Shown: piece after piece, positions 1-7,030 of the stretch
Position numbering within the stretch: position 1 is the stretch's first letter
How the letters are laid out: each line of letters starts with the position of its first letter
DNA from: Ottowia testudinis
GTDB lineage: Bacteria; Pseudomonadota; Gammaproteobacteria; Burkholderiales; Burkholderiaceae_C
Length of the DNA stretch: 64,000 bases
Assembly: GCF_017498525.1 (NCBI RefSeq)
Contig: NZ_CP071796.1
Span: 2,852,001-2,916,000, forward strand
Direction of reading: 5' to 3'
The notes under the pieces: model-generated
Told to the model about the DNA's origin: nothing
Seen by the model: only the letters and a program-made list of their open reading frames with translations
Database searches by the model: none
Position numbers and translations under genes: made by a program

Positions 1-90
1 CTCGATGCCTGGGCGGCTGATCGCAGCTTCGAGACGACTTCCGATCCCGAGTACGCCGAGCACCACTCGGCGGACAGCCGTGCGCGCTGA
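1..90 (+). CDS. C-terminal fragment of an AlpA/MerR-type HTH protein (excisionase-like), cut by the window edge
   Basis: Frame 1 is open from the first base to a TGA at 88-90 and gives 29 residues beginning LDAWAADRSFETTSDPEYAE. Such a tail (DLxAW followed by TSDP) is typical of the small helix-turn-helix regulators that precede repA in Tn4371-like ICEs and Pseudomonas islands. In this family the protein is thought to act as excisionase or transcription factor. Its DNA-binding part is outside the window, so the call rests on tail and position only. Confidence 0.5.
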   Translation, partial: LDAWAADRSFETTSDPEYAEHHSADSRAR

Positions 91-116
91 TCGCTGGCGC
101 GCGTCAGGCCACAGCC

Positions 117-974
117 ATGTCCATCTCCGCGCTGCCATTCCGGCAGCGATCCATGCAAGAACGCGAACAGCTCGACCTGTTCCGCGCCTTGCCGGGCGAC
201 ATGGCACCGCGCGACAGCCAGGACTTGATGGCCTATCCGTTCTTCTCGCTGGCGAAGTCGCGGCGCACGGCGCCGATCGACTTCCGGGCCGGCAACGTCA
301 CGATCCGCGTGGAGGGCACGGCCGAGCACGGCATCGCCACCATTTGGGATGCCGACATTCTGATCTGGGCCGCCAGCCAGATCGTGGAAGCCCGCGACGC
401 GGGCCTGCGCCCGTCGCGGCTGATGCAGGCCACGCCCTACGAGATCCTGCGTTTCATCGGGCGCGGCACGTCGCTGCGCGACTACCAGCGCCTCAAAGCG
501 GCCCTGGATCGCCTGCAATCGACCACGGTGGCCACATCCGTCCGCGAGACGACCGGACGGCGCCTGCATCGCTTCTCATGGATCAACGAATGGAAGGAAC
601 TGGCCGATGCCAACGGTACGCCACTGGGCATCGAGCTGATCCTGCCGGACTGGTTCTATGCGGGCGTGCTCGATGCCGCCCTGGTGCTGACCATCGACCC
701 GGCGTATTTCCGGCTGACCGGGGGCATCGAACGGTGGCTGTACCGCCTGGTGCGCAAGCACGGCGGACGGCAGGAACACGGCTGGCAGTTCGATTTCCGA
801 CACCTGTATCGGAAATCCGGCAGCACCGCCAAGCCCTACGACTTCGCCTGCGACCTGCGCGCGCTCGTCGCGCGCCAGTCGCTGCCCGGCTACGTCCTGG
901 GCATCGAGCGGATCCCGGACAGCGGCATGGAACTGCTGACCTTCCGGCCCGTGCTGCCAACGGCACGGGGATAA
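117..974 (+). CDS. repA: Replication initiator protein A (RepA)
   Basis: This 285-residue protein resembles the plasmid replication-initiator RPA family that sits upstream of parA in Tn4371-like ICEs and broad-host-range plasmids. Such proteins bind repeats at an origin and open it for replication. Here the role would be autonomous replication of the excised circle. The ATG at 117 follows the upstream gene by 26 bases. The iteron-like repeats at 999-1062, just after its stop codon, are a natural binding site. The length is normal and no disruption is visible. Which helicase or primase it recruits cannot be told. Confidence 0.8.
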   Translation: MSISALPFRQRSMQEREQLDLFRALPGDMAPRDSQDLMAYPFFSLAKSRRTAPIDFRAGNVTIRVEGTAEHGIATIWDADILIWAASQIVEARDAGLRPSRLMQATPYEILRFIGRGTSLRDYQRLKAALDRLQSTTVATSVRETTGRRLHRFSWINEWKELADANGTPLGIELILPDWFYAGVLDAALVLTIDPAYFRLTGGIERWLYRLVRKHGGRQEHGWQFDFRHLYRKSGSTAKPYDFACDLRALVARQSLPGYVLGIERIPDSGMELLTFRPVLPTARG

Positions 975-998
975 CTCGGGGAAAACCTGTGAATCGTG

Positions 999-1062
999 TC
1001 GTGCTATCAGGCGTGCGGGGTATCGTGCTATCAGGCGTGGGACTATCGTGCTATCGGGCGTG
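999..1062 (+). repeat. Three iteron-like 17-bp direct repeats, candidate origin
   Basis: TCGTGCTATCAGGCGTG occurs at 999-1015 and 1023-1039. A copy with one mismatch (GGG for AGG) is at 1046-1062. Start-to-start spacing is 24 and 23 bp, about two helical turns. The repeats lie directly downstream of repA, as iterons often do. A related copy extended to 23 bp is at 3322-3344. Function as a RepA-binding origin is inferred. Confidence 0.55.
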
Positions 1063-1107
1063 CCGATCGACCGCAAACCCGTGCCAGCATTGGGTTTATG
1101 CGCCCTC

Positions 1108-1136
1108 TAACTTCCCTAACTTAATTTCTCTAACTT
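1108..1136 (+). promoter_or_regulatory. AT-rich TAACTT direct repeats upstream of parA
   Basis: TAACTT occurs three times, at 1108-1113, 1117-1122 and 1131-1136, in an AT-rich pocket of otherwise GC-rich DNA, about 90 bp before parA. It could be a partition-site or autorepressor operator, or the AT-rich part of the adjacent origin. There is no further evidence to choose. Confidence 0.35.
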
Positions 1137-1227
1137 TTAGTAGGGAAACGCCGCTGCGGTGGACAACCACCACGCGGCACGAAACGCAGCAGCAACAGCC
1201 GGGCTTTCCAGCAGGGAGGGACAGGTC

Positions 1228-1866
1228 ATGATCGTCGCCTTGCTCAACCAGAAAGGCGGCGTGGGTAAGACCACGCTCGCCACGCACATCGCCGGCGAGC
1301 TGGCGATGCGCGGCCAGCATGTCGTGCTGCTGGACGCCGACCCGCAAGGTTCATCGCTGGACTGGACACAACGCCGAAGCCAGCAAGGCTTGCCACGGCT
1401 GTTCAGCGCCGTGGGCCTCGCACGCGAAACGCTGCATCAGGAAGCCCCGGAGCTGGCACGCCGCGCCGATCACGTCGTCATCGACGGGCCGCCGCGCATC
1501 GCCGCCTTGGCGCGCTCCGCGCTGCTGGCGGCCGAGCGCGTGCTGATCCCGGTGCAGCCCAGCCCCTACGACTTGTGGGCCAGCGCCGAGATGGTGGCGC
1601 TGATCCGCGAGGCACAGGTATTCCGGCCTGCACTGCGCGCGGCCTTCGTCATCAATCGGCGCGTCAGCACCACCGTGATCGGGCGCGAAGCGCGCCAGGC
1701 GCTGGCCGAACAGCCGCTTCCTGCGCTGCGCGCGGAAGTGCATCAGCGCATCGTGTTCGCCGACAGCGTGGCCGCTGGCCGGCTTGCACGCGAGACGGCG
1801 CCGGACAGCGCCGCCGCCCGCGAAATCACTGCCCTGGTGGACGAACTGCTGCGGTGGCCGACATGA
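1228..1866 (+). CDS. parA: ParA-family partition ATPase
   Basis: This 212-residue protein starts almost directly with the deviant Walker A motif KGGVGKTT (residues 9-16), as in short ParA/ParF proteins that lack the N-terminal HTH. DPQGS and IDGPP motifs follow. It should hydrolyse ATP on nucleoid DNA and segregate or stabilise the excised element. The ATG at 1228 is preferred over upstream in-frame codons because GGGAGGGAC precedes it and the Walker motif falls in its usual place. The stop overlaps the start of the next gene by 4 bases (ATGA), which suggests co-translation with a small partner protein. Confidence 0.85.
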   Translation: MIVALLNQKGGVGKTTLATHIAGELAMRGQHVVLLDADPQGSSLDWTQRRSQQGLPRLFSAVGLARETLHQEAPELARRADHVVIDGPPRIAALARSALLAAERVLIPVQPSPYDLWASAEMVALIREAQVFRPALRAAFVINRRVSTTVIGREARQALAEQPLPALRAEVHQRIVFADSVAAGRLARETAPDSAAAREITALVDELLRWPT

Positions 1867-2135
1867 CAGCGAAGCCACCAATACGCGCAAAGCGCGTCGG
1901 CATCGGTGCGCGTCCGCCTGCGAATCCGCACGCCGAGGCGTGGATTCGCCAAGGCGACGCCGATGCGCTGGGCAGGGGCGACCTCTACACAGCCCGCCTC
2001 ACCCTCGACATCACGCCCGCGCTGCGGGCGCGCATCAAGGTCTCGGCCTTCACGCAAGGCGTGACCGTGGCCGACCTGCTGCGCGGCTTGCTGGAGCGGG
2101 AGTTTCCCGAGAACCGCAGGGAGAACACACCATGA
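1863..2135 (+). CDS. Small ribbon-helix-helix-like protein, probable ParA partner
   Basis: The product has 90 residues. The N-terminal half is basic (KPPIRAKRVG). The C-terminal half (LTLDITPALRARIKVSAF, then VADLLRGLLE) reads as a beta strand plus two helices, a ribbon-helix-helix dimerisation and DNA-binding unit. Such small proteins next to a short ParA serve as centromere-binding partners (ParG/ParR type). It overlaps parA by 4 bases and the next gene by 4 bases. The HTH-type ParB fold is absent. The partner role is inferred from position and fold. Confidence 0.6.
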   Translation: MTAKPPIRAKRVGIGARPPANPHAEAWIRQGDADALGRGDLYTARLTLDITPALRARIKVSAFTQGVTVADLLRGLLEREFPENRRENTP

Positions 2136-2689
2136 CCGCATCCACTGCATCAGCCGCCGCGCCTGCCGCTGTCGCGGCCACGGCTGCGCCACAACGCTCA
2201 CTCATCGCGCCTTCCAGCCAGCCCACCAGCGCGCCGCTAACGCGCGTAGCGCTGGCCTACATTGAGGCGCGTTTCAAGCTCTACCTGCGCTTTGGCGAAC
2301 CCGGGCGCGCGCACCAGCTCGACCGCTGGCGGCGTAGCGCGGTGTTCCTGCCGGGTGCGGTGTTCTGCCGCGTGCGCTGGCACGCCAACGACTACGGCAC
2401 GATTCGCTGGCAGCTCATGGTGATGCAGGCTTGCACGCCGCTCGATGCGACGCAGCGCATTCCAGGCGTGCAGCCGGGCGCGCGTCTGCTGCTGCACGCC
2501 GAGGGCGAGAACGAAGTGCGCGCCGTACTGGAGCGCATTGACGCCGTCGAGGCACTGGGTATCGCGCCCATCGCCGTCTCGCCCGCGTACTGGCGCACGC
2601 TCGCCAACCGGCTCGCCGCGCGCCTGCCGCTGCCCGAATACACCGCCGAGCGGCACGCCGCCTGGCTAACCAGGAGGGCGCTGCCATGA
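2132..2689 (+). CDS. DUF2840 family protein
   Basis: This 185-residue soluble protein corresponds to the DUF2840 gene that invariably sits between parA and traF in Tn4371-like ICEs. The first 35 residues are Ala/Pro/Ser-rich and probably disordered. The remainder holds a conserved-looking core (YLRFGEPGRAHQLDRWRR, later RIPGVQPGARLLL). It has no signal peptide, membrane segment or known catalytic motif. The start follows the parA-partner stop with a 4-base overlap, and the stop overlaps traF. The function is unknown. Confidence 0.7.
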   Translation: MTASTASAAAPAAVAATAAPQRSLIAPSSQPTSAPLTRVALAYIEARFKLYLRFGEPGRAHQLDRWRRSAVFLPGAVFCRVRWHANDYGTIRWQLMVMQACTPLDATQRIPGVQPGARLLLHAEGENEVRAVLERIDAVEALGIAPIAVSPAYWRTLANRLAARLPLPEYTAERHAAWLTRRALP

Positions 2690-3285
2690 CCGCCGTTTCC
2701 ACCAACGCCACCGCACCGCGTCCTCGTTCGCACGCCCGCTCACGCTTGCGCGCTCGCATCGTGCTCGCGGGCCTCGCCGCCTGCGGCCTTGCTGCGCTGG
2801 CCTGGGCATCCTTCGTGCATCCGATGCCGCGCCTGATCTACAACCCGTCCGACAGCGTGGCCGTCGGTTGGTATCGTGTTGATCCGCTGCACCATCGGCC
2901 CGGTTCGCTGCCACGTCCGTTGTCTGTGGACAGCATCGTCCTGACCGCGCTGCCGCCAAAAGCCGCCTCGCTGGCCGCGCAGCGCGGCTACCTGCCGGCG
3001 CGCGTGCCACTGCTCAAGCGTGTGGGCGCAGTCGCGCCGCAGCACGTTTGCGTTTTCGATGCGCTGGTGTGGATCGACGGCGTGCCGGTGGCCGCCGTGC
3101 GGCCCGCCGACCGGCTGGGCCGCCCGCTGCCATCCTGGCCGCAGTGCCGGCAGCTTCGGTCTGGCGAACTGTTCCTGCTCAGTTCGACCAATCCGGCGTC
3201 GTTCGACAGCCGGTATTTCGGGCCGGTCAGCGCATTCGCCGTGATCGGCGTCGCGCGCCCGATCTGGCTGGAGGTTCGCCCATGA
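2686..3285 (+). CDS. traF: TraF-type conjugative signal peptidase (S26 family)
   Basis: The product has 199 residues with one N-terminal membrane anchor (about residues 24-42) followed by a periplasmic S26 peptidase domain. The likely nucleophile is Ser57 in NPSDSVAVGWY and the general base is Lys111 in LLKRVGA. SFDSRYFGP near residue 172 matches the conserved box E. In RP4, TraF processes and cyclises the TrbC pilin, and this element carries a matching trbC at 22605. The gene overlaps the DUF2840 gene by 4 bases. Confidence 0.85.
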   Translation: MTAVSTNATAPRPRSHARSRLRARIVLAGLAACGLAALAWASFVHPMPRLIYNPSDSVAVGWYRVDPLHHRPGSLPRPLSVDSIVLTALPPKAASLAAQRGYLPARVPLLKRVGAVAPQHVCVFDALVWIDGVPVAAVRPADRLGRPLPSWPQCRQLRSGELFLLSSTNPASFDSRYFGPVSAFAVIGVARPIWLEVRP

Positions 3286-3661
3286 TGGCCGCCGACTCGC
3301 TGCACGTTGCCGTGCATTTTGTCGTGCCATCGGGCGTGCCGATCCAGTGGCTTTCCGCATGTCGTCGCGCGTGCAGTGCGAGCGCCGATCCTTCGTATCG
3401 GGTGCCGCACTCCGCGCTGCCTGCTCGCGCAGCAGCGCCGCCGGGCCGCCGCTGCCCGGAGCGCCAGCGGGGGGCAAAGGCGGAAGGCAAGACAAAAGGA
3501 CGCGGCACCGGGCCGCGTCGAAAGCCAGTCTGCACGTGGGGTTGGCGCAGCACGGAGCGGCTTCGCCGCCGTGCTGCGTGGGGTGCGAGGCCCGCACCAA
3601 TACAGGCATGTCCGCGTGCTTCGCACGACAGGACACGCCATAGCTTGCAGGGAGCGCAGCC
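3286..3661. other. Non-coding segment upstream of the relaxase, candidate oriT
   Basis: These 376 bp separate traF from the relaxase and show no convincing gene. Relaxases usually nick close to their own gene, so this is the best oriT candidate. Visible structure includes a hairpin with an 8-bp stem and 5-base loop (3499-3506 with 3512-3519). There is also a sequence at 3322-3344 differing by one base from the third iteron and its flank (1046-1068). A nic site could not be identified with certainty. Confidence 0.45.
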
Positions 3662-5659
3662 ATGAGCGACCGCCGCGACGACGATTTCCGCGTGCGCCCC
3701 AGCGCCCCGAAGAACCGGGGCAAGGGCCAGGGGCAGAGCTTTGTTTCCAAGGTGCTCAAGCAGGCGGGCAAGGCCAGCAGCGGCAAGTCCACGGTGCGCC
3801 GCCCAGCATCAGCGCATGGCACCGGCCAGCGCCCCGGCTCGCGCCTGGGGCGTGGCCATACGGCGGCGCGCTTCGCCGGGGCGAAGCTGACGCCCATGTC
3901 GCGGCGCGCGACCATCAAGACCTTGCTGGTCAATCACCAGCGGGCCAGCCCGCAGTCGCTCGCCAAGCACCTGCGCTACATCGAGCGCGACGGCGTGGGC
4001 CGCAACGGCGAGCCGGGCCAAGCCTACGGGCCGCAGACCGACGCCGCCGACCTTGACGCTTTCAAGGAACGCTGCGCCGACGACCGGCACCATTTCCGCT
4101 TCATCCTCTCGCCCGAGGATGGCGCGGAACTGGAAGACCTGCGCACCTACACACGGCACCTCATGGGGAGGATGGAGGCCGACCTTGGGACGGACCTCGA
4201 TTGGGTGGCCGTGAACCACTGGAACACCGACAACCCGCACACGCACATCGTCGTGCGCGGGCGCGACGACACCGGCAAAGACCTCATCATCGCCGGCGAC
4301 TACATCGCCGATGGTTTGCGCCACCGCGCCGCCGAGATGGCGACCGAATGGTTGGGGCCGCGCACCGAGCTGGAGATCCAGAAGACCCTGCAGCGCGAGG
4401 TGGAGCAAGAGCGGTGGACGAGCCTGGATCGCACCTTGGAGCGCGAGGCCGACGACGATGGCCTGGTGCATGTCGAACGGCTCAACGAACCCCGCTTGCA
4501 GCGCCAACGCCTGCTGCTGATCGGCCGCCTGCAACGCTTGCAGCACCTGGGCCTGGCCGACGAGACGCAGCCCGGCACCTGGGCCGTCCATGCCGATGCG
4601 GAGCAGACCCTGCGCGCTCTGGGCGAGCGCGGCGACATCATCCGCACCATGCAGCGGGCTATGCGCGGCGAGCCACGCGAGCTGGCGGTGTTCGAGCCGG
4701 GCCAGGATACGGATGGAAGTGGCCGTACCATCGTCGGCCGCGTGGCTGCCAAGGGACTGGCCGACGAGCTGCGCCACCGGGGCTATCTGGTCATCGACGG
4801 CGTGGATGGCAAAGCGCACTACGTCGCGCTCAACGCCCGCGACGAACTGGCGAACTATCCGACCGGGGCCGTGGTGGAGGTGAAGGGATCGGCCGACGTG
4901 CGTGCGGCCGACAGGAACATCGCCGCGCTGGCGAACGATGGCCTGTACCGCACCGACCACCACCTGGCCGTGACGCAGGGCCAGGCCGTGCCGGGCCGCG
5001 ACCCGCAGGAGGTCGTGGCGGCCCATGCCCGCCGACTCGAAGCCCTGCGCCGGGCCGGCATCGTGGAGCGCGTGGCCGAAGGGCTATGGAAGGTGCCGGG
5101 CGATCTGCCCGAGCAGGGCCGTCGCTACGACGCGCAGCGCTTGGGCGGTGTGGCCGTAGAACTGAAATCGCATCTACCCATCGAGCGGCAGGCACGCATC
5201 ATCGGCTCGACCTGGCTTGACCAACAGTTGATCGGCGGCGGCAAGGGGCTGGGCGACCTGGGCTTTGGTGGCGAGGCCAAGCAGGCCATGCAGCAGCGCG
5301 CCGACTTCCTGGCCGAACAAGGGCTGGCCGAGCGGCGCGGGCAGCGCGTGATCCTGGCGGGTAACCTGCTGGGCACGCTGCGCAACCGGGAGCTGGTGCA
5401 GGCTGCGAAGGACATTGCCGCCGATACCGGCCTGGAGCACCGCCCGGTGGCCGATGGCCAGCGCGTGGCCGGCATCTACCGCCGCAGCGTCATGCTCGCC
5501 AGCGGGCGCTATGCGATGCTCGATGACGGCATGGGCTTCTCGCTGGTGCCGTGGAAGCCGGCGATCGAGCAGCGGCTGGGGCAGCAACTCGCCGCTACGG
5601 TGCGCAGTGGAGAAGTGTCGTGGAATATTGGACGACAACGTAGCCTATCCGTCGGCTGA
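3662..5659 (+). CDS. Relaxase of the TraI/VirD2 type with DUF3363 C-terminal domain
   Basis: This 665-residue protein starts with a basic, disordered stretch (to about 70), followed by the relaxase domain. The metal-binding histidine motif is NPHTHIVVRG near residue 195. A long C-terminal DUF3363 region ends in the family-typical VSWNIGRQRS tail, so the gene is complete even though foreign DNA begins about 120 bp later. It should nick oriT, stay bound to the 5' end and be delivered by TraG into the Trb channel. The family is called rlxS or virD2-like in related ICEs. The probable catalytic tyrosine was not pinned down. Confidence 0.88.
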   Translation: MSDRRDDDFRVRPSAPKNRGKGQGQSFVSKVLKQAGKASSGKSTVRRPASAHGTGQRPGSRLGRGHTAARFAGAKLTPMSRRATIKTLLVNHQRASPQSLAKHLRYIERDGVGRNGEPGQAYGPQTDAADLDAFKERCADDRHHFRFILSPEDGAELEDLRTYTRHLMGRMEADLGTDLDWVAVNHWNTDNPHTHIVVRGRDDTGKDLIIAGDYIADGLRHRAAEMATEWLGPRTELEIQKTLQREVEQERWTSLDRTLEREADDDGLVHVERLNEPRLQRQRLLLIGRLQRLQHLGLADETQPGTWAVHADAEQTLRALGERGDIIRTMQRAMRGEPRELAVFEPGQDTDGSGRTIVGRVAAKGLADELRHRGYLVIDGVDGKAHYVALNARDELANYPTGAVVEVKGSADVRAADRNIAALANDGLYRTDHHLAVTQGQAVPGRDPQEVVAAHARRLEALRRAGIVERVAEGLWKVPGDLPEQGRRYDAQRLGGVAVELKSHLPIERQARIIGSTWLDQQLIGGGKGLGDLGFGGEAKQAMQQRADFLAEQGLAERRGQRVILAGNLLGTLRNRELVQAAKDIAADTGLEHRPVADGQRVAGIYRRSVMLASGRYAMLDDGMGFSLVPWKPAIEQRLGQQLAATVRSGEVSWNIGRQRSLSVG

Positions 5660-5779
5660 AAAAGCTGAGGGAAGGCCAATGGGCGATCTGCAAGATGCGG
5701 CAGATCGACTCGACCCCATGCTGCTGGCGGTGCCCATGCACGAAAAACATACCTCACTCCAGTCGGCAGTCGAACTGCC

Positions 5780-5885
5780 CCTAAGGCAAAAAGCGTGCTA
5801 GCTCGCCTCAGGATCTCGTTGGCACGGCGCAGCTCGCACACCTCACATTCGAGGTCTTTGATGCGCCTAGCTTCAGAGACAACAA
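5780..5885 (-). pseudogene. Remnant of an IS3-family OrfA transposase subunit
   Basis: Read on the minus strand, this stretch encodes ARRIKDLECEV followed by CELRRANEILRRAS, which matches the leucine-zipper region at the end of IS3-type OrfA proteins. Similarity stops about 5 residues later and upstream of the zipper. No orfB or inverted repeat remains. It lies exactly where ICE backbone gives way to cargo, so it probably marks an old insertion or deletion. The stretch 5660-5780 holds nothing else recognisable. Confidence 0.6.
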
Positions 5886-5925
5886 AAACATATACCTCAT
5901 CTGGGGAACTCCGTACCTGTCGACG

Positions 5926-6780
5926 TCACCGATGCTCACGGAATGCGCTGGCAATGGTGCGTAGCGCTTCTCGGGTTCGCTTGTCTCGCAGTTCCGAATG
6001 AAGTACCACGGCTGACGATGGCAGTGCGGGCAAGCCTAGGATCGCGCCCACCTCTACTAGCTCAGGAGGGGCCAGTCGTCGTGGGAACGCCGCTACCGCG
6101 AGGCCCGCGGAAATGGCTGCCATGACTGCGGCAATACCTCCACCCACAAACACTTCCGTCCATGGGATGGAGGCCTGATCGAGTGCCTGCTCGGCGATAG
6201 ATCGCACCCCACACTGCGGACTTAAGTTGGCTAGGCGCAAGGATTCCCCTGCGGGAGATTCGAATTCCGGAGCGGCGTACCACCCGAAGTGCTCCGCACA
6301 CAGAACCGTGCCATCCCGCCGATCGTCCTCGGTTCGGATGATGATCGCGTCGAGCGATCCTCCTGCGTAGTTGTCCAGCAGCGCACGGGAGCTGTCTAGG
6401 CTGACCTCGATCAACAGTCCGGGATCCATCGACTTCAGGCGCGCGAGGAGTGTCGGAACCTCTGGTCCCATGACATGGCAGCCGATGCCAATCTTGAAGT
6501 GCTTGCGCGTCGCTGTCAGGCTGGCGACAACTCGCTCATGCGCGTCGAGAAATTCGCGAGCTGCGGCGATGAACAGCTCCCCCTGGGAAGAGAGGCGAAC
6601 CAGACGTGGCGTTCGCTCAATCAGACGCTGCCCCAGCTTGTCCTCTAAACGCTTGAGCTTCACGCTTAGCGCCCCTTGAGTGGTGCCGAGTGACTCAGCA
6701 GCCCGCGTGAAGCTCCTGGAGTCTGCGATGACCACGAAGGCCCGCACCGCATCTACATCGAGAGTAACCATTCGAGCCAT
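5926..6780 (-). CDS. LysR-family transcriptional regulator of the biosynthetic cargo
   Basis: The product has 284 residues. The N-terminal winged HTH is clear (FVVIADSRSFTRAAESLGTT, then LKRLEDKLGQRLIERTPR). A periplasmic-binding-protein-like co-inducer domain follows from about residue 90. The gene is divergent from the MFS exporter and biosynthetic genes, the classic arrangement for a LysR regulator that controls its neighbour and itself. The shared 250-bp intergenic region carries two inverted repeats. The inducer is unknown, possibly the product or an intermediate of the cluster. Confidence 0.85.
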   Translation of the reverse strand: MARMVTLDVDAVRAFVVIADSRSFTRAAESLGTTQGALSVKLKRLEDKLGQRLIERTPRLVRLSSQGELFIAAAREFLDAHERVVASLTATRKHFKIGIGCHVMGPEVPTLLARLKSMDPGLLIEVSLDSSRALLDNYAGGSLDAIIIRTEDDRRDGTVLCAEHFGWYAAPEFESPAGESLRLANLSPQCGVRSIAEQALDQASIPWTEVFVGGGIAAVMAAISAGLAVAAFPRRLAPPELVEVGAILGLPALPSSAVVLHSELRDKRTREALRTIASAFREHR

Positions 6781-6853
6781 CCAAATTTGTTGTCACAGAA
6801 ATTATAGCCAATTTCCATCCGTTGTCATCAGTTGTAGTCAATGCGCTGCTAAC

Positions 6854-6872
6854 ATTAATCCACCTGATTAAT
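6854..6872. promoter_or_regulatory. Inverted repeat ATTAATC-N5-GATTAAT, candidate LysR operator
   Basis: Perfect 7-bp arms separated by CACCT lie 74 bp from the LysR start and 159 bp from the exporter start. LysR proteins bind interrupted dyads of this kind in divergent promoters. The centre does not give an exact T-N11-A core, so the assignment is tentative. Confidence 0.4.
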
Positions 6873-6910
6873 TGCCAGTTGAGGCAAACCGCCATCGCCC
6901 TTTCAAAACA

Positions 6911-6928
6911 TCCAATTTGAAAATTGGA
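6911..6928. promoter_or_regulatory. Inverted repeat TCCAATTTGAAAATTGGA, second candidate operator
   Basis: Perfect 8-bp arms around a GA centre lie in the AT-rich promoter region 103 bp before the exporter start. It could be a second LysR site or a site for another regulator. LysR systems often use paired recognition and activation sites. Confidence 0.4.
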
Positions 6929-7030
6929 CCTGATATGTCCGATAAATGGAAGGGAAATTTTCGGAGATGAAAGCGAGGCTTGAGGCACTGTATTAACTTG
7001 ATTGGTTTCCATATTTGATTAATGTGATGG

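Noticed and set aside
5..1231. A 408-codon reading over the repA region
   Set aside because: It is out of frame with repA, is Arg/Pro/His-rich as expected of a GC-rich shadow, and crosses the iteron region.
5509..5841. Minus-strand 110-codon reading near the relaxase end as a gene
   Set aside because: Only its first ~20 codons match IS3 OrfA; the rest lies opposite the relaxase tail and junction and has no family. Only the remnant was annotated.
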